DNA from: Bacteroidales bacterium
GTDB lineage: Bacteria; Bacteroidota; Bacteroidia; Bacteroidales; UBA12077
Direction: 5' to 3'
Assembly: GCA_030156305.1 (NCBI GenBank)
Contig: JASGMZ010000076.1
Coordinates: 1-11,786 of the forward strand
DNA: 11,786 nucleotides
Shown one piece after another: positions 5,974-11,786 of this stretch. A program made the position numbers and the translations under genes. The notes beneath the pieces were generated by a model, which was given only the letters and a program-made list of their open reading frames with translations, was not told the DNA's origin and did no database searches. Position 1 is the first letter of the stretch. Every line of letters begins with the position of its first letter.

Positions 5974-7143
5974 TTAAAGAGATAGAGTTGCTTCTTTTAA
6001 CTGTTTCAATGCGCGTTCAATAGTAATTTTCGGGCAGGCCACATTCATCCGCATAAATTGTTCTCCTCCTGTTCCGAACATTCTGCCATCGTTAAATCCC
6101 AGCCCTGCATCATGAATCATAAAATCTTTTAAATCTTTGTTTTTAAGATTTAAACCCGAACAATCAAGCCACATCAGATAGGTCCCTTCAGGGCGTATAA
6201 CTTTTATTTCCGGGATATACTCAGTAATAAATTGTTCAACATAATCCATGTTTTGCGAAAGATATTCAAGCAACTCGTCTAACCATTCATCTCCATGCTT
6301 ATATGCTGCTTCGGAAGCAACAGAACCAAAAATATTTCCCATGCCTATATGGATTGTATCCAATATTTGATCGAATTTTTCTTTCAGTATATTATTGGAT
6401 GTAATTACCGATGATGTAGCCAGTCCTGCCATATTAAATGTCTTTGACGGTGCAATAAAAGTTACTGTTTGATGGGCAATTTCTGGCGAAACCGAAGCCA
6501 TGGGCAGATATTGAGCGGGTTTAAATACTATGTCGGCATGAATTTCGTCAGCCATAATCAACACATCATTCTCCACACATAGTTCGCCTAATGTTTGCAG
6601 TTCTTCTTTGGTCCAAACCGAGCCACCAGGATTATGTGGATTGGATAACAGGATCATTTTTGCATCCTTAAGCCTGGCTTTTAAATCATTAAAATCAATA
6701 AAATATCGGCCATTTTGTAATTTTAATGGATTATCGACCTGAATTCGGTTATTATTTTTTATGGCCGAAAAGAAAGGATGATAAACCGGCGGTTGAACGA
6801 TGATTTTATCTCCAGGTTCAGTATAAGCCATAATGGCCATATTAATAGCAGGAACAATTCCCGGACTAAATGAAATCCATTCTTTTTTAATGGTCCAATG
6901 ATGACGGCGTTTTACCCAGTTGATAATGGACTGATAATATGAATCGGGCCGGTAACTATATCCGAAAATAGGATGTTCTAATCTTTTTTTTAAGGCCTCA
7001 ATAACAAAATCAGGAGTTTCAAAATCCATATCAGCAACCCACATCGGAAGGATATCTTCTTTTCCAAACACCTCTTTTCGTAAATCAAATTTTACCGATG
7101 CGGTATGATCCCTGTTAATTATTTTATCAAAGTTATATTGCAT
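5974..7143 (-). CDS. MalY/PatB-type PLP-dependent aminotransferase / cystathionine beta-lyase
   Basis: This is a 389-residue fold-type I PLP enzyme, full length for the MalY/PatB group. These cleave the C-S bond of cystathionine or cysteine conjugates to pyruvate, ammonia and a thiol. Group markers are LPMWVADMDF (32-41), GYSYRPDSYY (61-70), PPVYHPFF (118-125), LLSNPHNPGG (165-174), ADEIHADIV (198-206) with the PLP-ring Asp at 199, APSKTFNMAGLATS (231-244) with the Schiff-base Lys at 234, and FMRMNVACP (363-371) with the substrate-carboxylate Arg at 365. The active site looks intact. The ATG at 7143 gives the expected N-terminus. Between it and the upstream nitroreductase-like gene lies an 82-bp gap with a hairpin, so its expression may be partly separate. 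The specific substrate cannot be told. Confidence 0.93.
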   Translation of the reverse strand: MQYNFDKIINRDHTASVKFDLRKEVFGKEDILPMWVADMDFETPDFVIEALKKRLEHPIFGYSYRPDSYYQSIINWVKRRHHWTIKKEWISFSPGIVPAINMAIMAYTEPGDKIIVQPPVYHPFFSAIKNNNRIQVDNPLKLQNGRYFIDFNDLKARLKDAKMILLSNPHNPGGSVWTKEELQTLGELCVENDVLIMADEIHADIVFKPAQYLPMASVSPEIAHQTVTFIAPSKTFNMAGLATSSVITSNNILKEKFDQILDTIHIGMGNIFGSVASEAAYKHGDEWLDELLEYLSQNMDYVEQFITEYIPEIKVIRPEGTYLMWLDCSGLNLKNKDLKDFMIHDAGLGFNDGRMFGTGGEQFMRMNVACPKITIERALKQLKEATLSL

Positions 7144-7163
7144 AGTAGTATTTTTTCAATAAA

Positions 7164-7202
7164 TGAAAGCCGTACGTTATAATAATTTAAGTACGGCTAT
7201 CA
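7164..7202 (-). terminator. Hairpin between nitroreductase-like and aminotransferase genes
   Basis: AGCCGTAC (7168-7175) pairs with GTACGGCT (7191-7198) around a 15-base loop. After one mismatch, three further pairs (7164-7166 with 7200-7202) extend the stem. Read leftward it is followed by TTTCATTTATT, a poor T-tract, so it may be a partial terminator or an mRNA-stabilising element rather than a full stop. Confidence 0.55.
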
Positions 7203-7225
7203 TCATTTTATTTTGTCATAAATTG

Positions 7226-7861
7226 TTATTTGGCATATCCAACAGACTGGCTATAAATAACATGTTTATTGCCTTTTAGTTGCAATAATTCAGCAGCTTT
7301 TTCTTTATCTATCATTGCGCGAAATACAGAAATCAGTCCTTCCGAAGCACAATAGAGGTAAACATTCTGTCCAATAAACCCGCAATGGGTTGCTGCGGTC
7401 ATTGTTTTGATATCGTCAGAGCTATCGCCCAATTTATCAAAATCGGAAACATAAATTAAATTCACTGATGCATTTTTCACGAAATCCTGCATACCGGCTA
7501 ATTTACGTTTATCTTCGTTAGAAATCTGGGATAAAGCATGCTCTTCGGGTAGGTATTTAAAAACCCCGTCTTTCGTTGTCAGGTACACTTCAATATCCTG
7601 GCGGTTTCTTGAAGTAGGAATCGTATGTTTTTCCGATGCCGGACGATTAATGCCATATGCAACCCACAACAATTCAGATAACTGTTGTTTTGTTAATGCT
7701 TTATCTACAAAATTACGGGACGAATGCCGCTCGTTAATTGCTTGCATCAAGGGCATCCCTCCTGCTTTATCGGGTTCTGGCAATTCAATTAACGTTTGTG
7801 CTGTACTTACATTTGTTAAAGCAATAAAAACAATGGCAAAGAAAATTTTCAATTTTTTCAT
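7226..7861 (-). CDS. Exported nitroreductase-fold (SagB/ThcOx-like) flavoprotein
   Basis: This 211-residue protein has a clear Sec signal peptide (1-22, MKKLKIFFAIVF ... STAQ), followed by a nitroreductase domain. Family blocks are INERHSSRNF (42-51; the Arg/Ser FMN-phosphate loop), LTKQQLSELLWVAYGINRP (56-74), TIPTSRNRQDIEVYL (80-94), and ATHCGFIGQNVYLYCASEGL (157-176), ending SVGYAK. Members bind FMN and carry out two-electron reductions or dehydrogenations. The placement outside the cytoplasm is odd for an FMN enzyme whose signal has no twin-Arg motif, so flavin would have to be loaded after export. The gene begins 7 bp after the thioesterase stop and is surely cotranscribed with it. The fold is confident; the substrate is unknown. 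Confidence 0.85.
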   Translation of the reverse strand: MKKLKIFFAIVFIALTNVSTAQTLIELPEPDKAGGMPLMQAINERHSSRNFVDKALTKQQLSELLWVAYGINRPASEKHTIPTSRNRQDIEVYLTTKDGVFKYLPEEHALSQISNEDKRKLAGMQDFVKNASVNLIYVSDFDKLGDSSDDIKTMTAATHCGFIGQNVYLYCASEGLISVFRAMIDKEKAAELLQLKGNKHVIYSQSVGYAK

Positions 7862-7868
7862 CGTTAAT

Positions 7869-8261
7869 TTATTTTTTAAATGTATATTTTTCTAAAAATT
7901 TTTGGGTATTAATGATATAGCGTATATGTGTTCCTTCACCAATCTTTCCTTCTTCATCATGAGCTACCACTTGAAATATTAATTTTTTATTGTCAACCTC
8001 TTTTAACGTTGCGGTACATTCAACTTTCATTCCTATGGGTGTAGGTTTTAAATGCCGTACATTTATTTCAAATCCAACGGTATTATATCCTTCAGGTAGA
8101 TGTGAATAAACTGTTTTAAGTGCTGCATTTTCCATTAAAGCAATCATAGCAGGTGTGGCATATACTTCAATTAGTCCGGAACCATATTTTGCGGCTGTAT
8201 CTTCGTAAACAACCACCTGAGTGGCGGTAAAAGACATTCCGGGTTTTACATTAAATTCCAT
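7869..8261 (-). CDS. FlK-like hotdog-fold acyl-CoA thioesterase
   Basis: This 130-residue single hotdog domain matches the fluoroacetyl-CoA thioesterase (FlK)-like family. From memory, FlK uses Thr42, Glu50, His76 and Gly69. Here T36, E44, H70 and G63 all appear at a constant offset of six, in YATPAMIALMENAA (34-47) and TVGFEINVRHLKPTP (61-75). FlK's Phe36, tied to fluorine selectivity, would be L30 here, so general acyl-CoA hydrolysis is more likely than fluoroacetate resistance. No signal peptide is present, so it is cytoplasmic. It heads the leftward gene group, with the nitroreductase-like gene 7 bp downstream. Upstream lies a 202-bp divergent spacer with no clean promoter for either side. 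Confidence 0.82.
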   Translation of the reverse strand: MEFNVKPGMSFTATQVVVYEDTAAKYGSGLIEVYATPAMIALMENAALKTVYSHLPEGYNTVGFEINVRHLKPTPIGMKVECTATLKEVDNKKLIFQVVAHDEEGKIGEGTHIRYIINTQKFLEKYTFKK

Positions 8262-8463
8262 AACAAAAAAATAATTAACATATAGCGAAGATATTCTTTA
8301 TTTAAAAAAAGTAAAAATGGATATCCAATAAAATATAAACAGACCCAAAAAATTTTTATATTTATCTATAAATAAGCACCTTTTATCAAATAAAAATAAT
8401 TATTCATTCAATTATAAAATTAAAATGGTTATTTTTAAAAGTCTATTTTAATAAATTATAATC

Positions 8464-11463
8464 ATGAACAGAACAGTTTTAACCATTTTATTTTTAAATT
8501 TATTTTTATTTTCACAATCTCAAACTACCACACTTTTTTCCGATGATTTTGAATCTGGTTTGGATCAATGGACCTTACACTATACACCTGGCATGGATTA
8601 TTGGTATCCTATTACTGACGAAGGAGTTAGCGGTAGTAACTGTATTAAAAACTCAACAAATATGGTTGCCCCTTATGCTGAAAATGACTCTTGGATTATA
8701 AGTCCTGAGATAAACACTCAATCGCTCAACTCAGCATCTGTGCAACTAGCAACCAAATCGTATGAACAAGGTATCGACTTAGAACTCTATTACTCTTTTG
8801 ATTATTCTGGCAATTTTGAAAGTGCTAACTGGAATAAAATTGAAGTTACCGACTGGAATAATACTACTTCGTGGAGTACAACACAAAAATATAATGTATC
8901 GCTAGAAGGGCAAACATCCCTATATTTTGCCATTCGATATCAAACAACATTAACAGAAGCAAGCATCTGGTGGGTCGATAACTTTAGTTTTGTATATACT
9001 GAAGAAAATAATTATGAACTAACAGGAACTTCAGATCATTTTAATTATTATACAAATATAACCGATAGCAGTAATTATTATTTAAAAGTACAAGATGCAT
9101 TAGAGCAACAATATGATAAATTAACCTCGATATGGAACCGTCCTAATATTGACAATTTATATCCTGATGATTCTAAAATTAGTGTCATTTTCACAACCAA
9201 AGAAAATATACCTTTAAGTGCTAATGATTCTCCATCGTGGAAATGTGGCTTTTTCGATAAGGACAATAATACTATTTATTTATCTCCATTAAACTCTTTC
9301 ATCCAGAAAGATTATTACAAATCAACACAACAACTGGCAATAAATACATTTTCTCAACTAACATTAATAAAAAAATTAATTCGTGATGAACGCTACTACC
9401 ACCCAGATTATTTTATGGAAGGATTTGGATTATATGAGACTGGCTATAGAGCGCAAAGAGATTCGCTAATGGAAAAATTTAATGATTTGGAAACACAAGA
9501 ACCCAAAATATCTGACATTGAAGACACTACAGGAATTACAAACAGCTCTCAAAAAGATTTAATTGTTTCGTATATCGAATCTCAAATTCTTGTTGACTGT
9601 TATTATCACATGGAACCAGGTTATCGGGAATACGAATGGCAAAAATATTTAAAATACTACCACATTAATCAAGGAGATGATCAGGTTAAACTAATTTACT
9701 CAACCGAGCATTTTGATTTTTATGCACAAAATAAAGAACTAGCAAATATTGACAATTATGGAGATGCTATGGAAAATCAATATAACATTCAAAATACAAG
9801 ATATGATTTAAACATTAAACATAGATTTAATATCTGTATTTATGATTTTGAAGTTGGCAATGAAATTATGAATAGAACAGATTTTTGTGGACAGGCATTT
9901 GGTGGTGATCGTTTTCAAACTCTTCCTATTGATGGCAGCGAAGGATATGGCCTAGCTAATCATGAATTTATGCATAATCTGGTAAGTTTATTTAATTATT
10001 ATGGCCCCGGACAATTTTTGAATGAAGGTATAGCTGTCTTTTCTGAAGAAGGGCCTATGACAGATGAAGAACTTCCATATCATATTTACAAAATAGAAGA
10101 TACCTATTACCATTTCTTAAAAAAATATGGTCGAGAACCTACATACGAAGAAGTTTTTACTAACAGCGAAGCTTTTGTTAGTGAAGATCCATATTGGATA
10201 GATGTTTATGGTCTGGGATTTATGTTTTGGACTTATATGTATGACAAGTACCATGATTACAAAAAGTTTCAAGCATTTATTACTGATAAATGGAATTGGT
10301 CTGTTTTTAGTGGACAAACTAATGAACAAGAATCGAATGAATTCTTTCAATATTGGAAAGAATTAGCACATTTTGGCCCTCCACTTGAAAAGGAAAACTT
10401 ACCATTTAGTTCTACATTCAATGATACCTTATCCGGATGGACATATGTACCTTATAAAGCAAGAGATATTTGGGAAGAACGCTCATCAGGTGGCATTGAT
10501 AACAGTAGATGTGCAGGAATATATCATCCCTATTTCTTAGACGATAAAGAAGTAGACACATGGCTTATTACACCAACCATCAATACTGAAAATGTTGATA
10601 AACTTGAATTATCCTTTTCCTTTTATTGTGATGGTTCTGGAATAGAACCAGAACTCTATTACTCAAATAATTTTAATAATGTATGCGATAATGTAACATG
10701 GATTAAAATCGATAACTTTAATTGGGATTCAGGACATAATACCTGGAGTACAGAATCAATAACCATTGATAATACTGCAAACCAAATTAGTATTGCCATT
10801 AGATATCAATCTTCTGGAGATATGACGGCTAATTTATTTATTGATGATTTTTCTGTTAAAGACTATTATGCAAATAATGAACCCAATCTGGAAATTAATG
10901 AACCATTAACTGTTGATAATGCATCTACGACAACCATTACTGATTCCTATTTAAGTGCCAGCGACGATGAATCTTTTGCATCTGAAATTGAATTTATCAT
11001 TACACAACAACCACAATATGGACAAATAGAAAATACCGATAACACTGGTAGCTCTATTCAATCTTTTAGCCAACAAGAAGTTAACGATCAAAAGATTGCA
11101 TATGTCCATGATGGCTCAAGTACAACCTCAGATCAATTTGTTTTTAACGTGAGTGATGGAACAAATACGATAAGTAATAATACTTTTTCTATTGTTATAA
11201 ACGCTGCAACTAGTATTAATAATATTGAGAATAACTTTATTAATATCTGGCCAACAGCTATAGATAGCAAAGTAGAAATTGAATCGAAGAATTGTATGCT
11301 TAAAGAAGTGAAGGTATATGATGTAAATGGTCGTTGTGCTTTGAGCAAAGAACTTAATACATTATCAACCGAGTTAAATTGTTCAATACTTAATAGTGGA
11401 ATGTATCTTTTTGTTATTTTAACAGACAAATCCCAAGTTGTTCGGAAACTAATTAAGAAATAA
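8464..11463 (+). CDS. T9SS-secreted multidomain metalloprotease with pseudoprotease domain
   Basis: The 999-residue protein has a signal peptide (1-20) and a type IX secretion C-terminal domain (about 918-999; INIWPTAIDSKVEI, VKVYDVNGR, LNSGMYLFVI, VVRKLIKK), so it should be exported and released or anchored at the surface. Domains in order: choice-of-anchor-J jelly roll (24-178), degenerate gluzincin domain (188-408), active-looking gluzincin domain (411-637) with HEFMH at 500-504 and the third zinc ligand E521 in FLNEGIAVF, a second J domain (645-800), a CSPG/cadherin-like repeat (805-914), and the tail. The active domain resembles the peptidase MA-like superfamily. The two J domains share D(S/T)W(I/L)I(S/T)P.INT, ELYYS and AIRYQ. 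Likely role: extracellular protein degradation or adhesion. Translation starts at an ATG after a typical A/T-rich leader; the gene stands alone with its own terminator. Confidence 0.85.
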   Translation: MNRTVLTILFLNLFLFSQSQTTTLFSDDFESGLDQWTLHYTPGMDYWYPITDEGVSGSNCIKNSTNMVAPYAENDSWIISPEINTQSLNSASVQLATKSYEQGIDLELYYSFDYSGNFESANWNKIEVTDWNNTTSWSTTQKYNVSLEGQTSLYFAIRYQTTLTEASIWWVDNFSFVYTEENNYELTGTSDHFNYYTNITDSSNYYLKVQDALEQQYDKLTSIWNRPNIDNLYPDDSKISVIFTTKENIPLSANDSPSWKCGFFDKDNNTIYLSPLNSFIQKDYYKSTQQLAINTFSQLTLIKKLIRDERYYHPDYFMEGFGLYETGYRAQRDSLMEKFNDLETQEPKISDIEDTTGITNSSQKDLIVSYIESQILVDCYYHMEPGYREYEWQKYLKYYHINQGDDQVKLIYSTEHFDFYAQNKELANIDNYGDAMENQYNIQNTRYDLNIKHRFNICIYDFEVGNEIMNRTDFCGQAFGGDRFQTLPIDGSEGYGLANHEFMHNLVSLFNYYGPGQFLNEGIAVFSEEGPMTDEELPYHIYKIEDTYYHFLKKYGREPTYEEVFTNSEAFVSEDPYWIDVYGLGFMFWTYMYDKYHDYKKFQAFITDKWNWSVFSGQTNEQESNEFFQYWKELAHFGPPLEKENLPFSSTFNDTLSGWTYVPYKARDIWEERSSGGIDNSRCAGIYHPYFLDDKEVDTWLITPTINTENVDKLELSFSFYCDGSGIEPELYYSNNFNNVCDNVTWIKIDNFNWDSGHNTWSTESITIDNTANQISIAIRYQSSGDMTANLFIDDFSVKDYYANNEPNLEINEPLTVDNASTTTITDSYLSASDDESFASEIEFIITQQPQYGQIENTDNTGSSIQSFSQQEVNDQKIAYVHDGSSTTSDQFVFNVSDGTNTISNNTFSIVINAATSINNIENNFINIWPTAIDSKVEIESKNCMLKEVKVYDVNGRCALSKELNTLSTELNCSILNSGMYLFVILTDKSQVVRKLIKK
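9025..9687 (+). other. Degenerate gluzincin (pseudoprotease) domain coding segment
   Basis: Residues 188-408 align by eye with the active domain at 411-637: SDHFNYY with TEHFDFY, DALEQQY with DAMENQY, and the helix NTFSQ (294-298, bases 9343-9357) with HEFMH. YFMEGFGLYE (316-325) matches QFLNEGIAVF. Both zinc histidines and the catalytic Glu are absent, while the Glu corresponding to the third ligand (E319) may remain. Confidence 0.65.
9961..10026 (+). other. Zinc-binding active site HEFMH...NEG of the metalloprotease
   Basis: HEFMH is encoded at 9961-9975 (H500, E501, H504). The third ligand E521 is encoded at 10024-10026 in FLNEGIAVF. Sixteen residues separate H504 and E521, which fits gluzincins of the peptidase MA-like group. 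Confidence 0.8.
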
Positions 11464-11471
11464 TAAAATAA

Positions 11472-11500
11472 AAGGGCTGATTAAATAACCAGCCCTTATT
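11472..11500. terminator. Intrinsic terminator between convergent genes
   Basis: AAGGGCTG (11472-11479) pairs with CAGCCCTT (11490-11497) around a ten-base loop, 8 bp after the metalloprotease stop. The right side continues TTATTTA and the left side is A-rich, so it can serve both the protease gene and the leftward flavoprotein gene ending at 11522. Confidence 0.75.
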
Positions 11501-11521
11501 TATGAAAACTACTTTACAATA

Positions 11522-11786
11522 TTATTGTTTTAACTTTTCGGCCATTGCTTTGGCAATGGAGGTACAACGTTCAAACTCTTCGTTTCCTGGGATTCCCTTA
11601 GTATCTACAGGATCTGCAACCAATTCCCATTGAATTTTTTCGTAAAATTTATGCAATGATTTAACACCACCTCCATTCCAGCTGTATGAGCCGAATAAAC
11701 CCAGCAGGTGATTTTTTACCCCCATATGCTCAAGTGCGCGGGTTAGCTGTTCCATTGTAGGCAGCATACCGGCATTGTAAGCACAA
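11522..11786 (-). CDS. FprA-type A-family flavoprotein (flavo-diiron protein), C-terminal part
   Basis: Only the last 87 codons are in the window; the open frame continues past the right edge (it reads CAYNAGMLPTMEQL without a start requirement), so the Met at 11767 is internal. The visible part is the end of the flavodoxin domain of flavo-diiron proteins: YNAGMLPTMEQL, then GLFGSYSWNGGGVKSLHKF, whose GSY.W.GG loop contacts FMN, then a helical end. Full-length members have an N-terminal di-iron lactamase-like domain and reduce O2 to water, or NO to N2O, using rubredoxin or NAD(P)H-derived electrons. This protects anaerobes. The N-terminal domain cannot be checked here. The gene converges on the metalloprotease gene across a shared terminator. 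Confidence 0.85.
   Translation of the reverse strand, partial: CAYNAGMLPTMEQLTRALEHMGVKNHLLGLFGSYSWNGGGVKSLHKFYEKIQWELVADPVDTKGIPGNEEFERCTSIAKAMAEKLKQ

Noticed and set aside
7650..7895. Plus-strand open frame opposite the nitroreductase-like gene
   Set aside because: Its composition is that of an antisense shadow, and it overlaps a well-supported gene and the start of the operon partner.
7869..8261. Fluoroacetate-resistance function for the FlK-like thioesterase
   Set aside because: The Phe linked to fluorine selectivity is replaced by Leu and no related pathway genes are nearby.
8286..8293. TATCTTCG on the minus strand as a -7 box for the thioesterase gene
   Set aside because: It has one mismatch to TAnnTTTG, but no TTTG-like -33 element lies at the right distance.
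8359..8374. TATTTAT-ct-ATAAATA palindrome upstream of the metalloprotease gene
   Set aside because: The arms are pure A/T in very AT-rich DNA and likely arise by chance; no link to a promoter box is visible.

Overview
The window is AT-rich DNA that reads as a chromosomal segment of a Bacteroidota bacterium. Three things point there: a type IX secretion (T9SS) sorting domain ends the largest protein, TAnnTTTG-type promoter boxes sit upstream of two genes, and starts lack strong Shine-Dalgarno sequences but have A/T-rich leaders. A partial FprA-type flavo-diiron protein and a NifX-like protein fit an anaerobe or microaerophile, but that is inference. I see no rRNA, tRNA, CRISPR array, insertion sequence or phage gene.

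Layout. (1) 1-730, minus: the N-terminal part of an exported C69-family dipeptidase, running off the left edge. (2) A 200-bp divergent spacer with a perfect 10-bp tandem repeat and a good promoter. (3) 932-2157, plus: a two-gene operon of a Gre-factor-like protein and the tRNA pseudouridine synthase TruA. (4) 2308-4077, plus: a membrane HAMP-GAF-coiled-coil sensor with its own promoter, no recognisable output domain and a D-E repeat tail. (5) A bidirectional terminator between convergent genes. (6) 8261 down to 4135, minus: five co-oriented genes, namely a FlK-like hotdog thioesterase, an exported nitroreductase-fold protein, a hairpin, a MalY/PatB-type aminotransferase (C-S lyase), a predicted outer-membrane barrel protein and a small NifX-like protein. 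The spacing (7 bp, then 82 bp with a hairpin, 68 bp, 10 bp) suggests at least two tightly coupled pairs. (7) 8464-11463, plus: a 999-residue secreted multidomain metalloprotease. (8) A terminator hairpin, then 11522-11786, minus: the C-terminal end of an FprA-like flavoprotein entering from the right edge.

The most interesting element is the 999-residue protein. It carries two related gluzincin (peptidase MA-like) domains in tandem. The second has an intact HEFMH plus NEG zinc site; in the first the same positions read NTFSQ, so it looks like a pseudoprotease. The pair is flanked by two related choice-of-anchor-J (jelly-roll) domains, giving a mirrored J-pseudoprotease-protease-J order before a CSPG/cadherin-like repeat and the T9SS tail. 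Other points of interest are an A8 tract that could switch the sensor's C-terminus to a polybasic tail, the Gre-like paralogue next to truA, and the barrel/NifX-like gene pair. Most of the rest is ordinary housekeeping content, and I see no clear multi-gene novel defence or mobile system.
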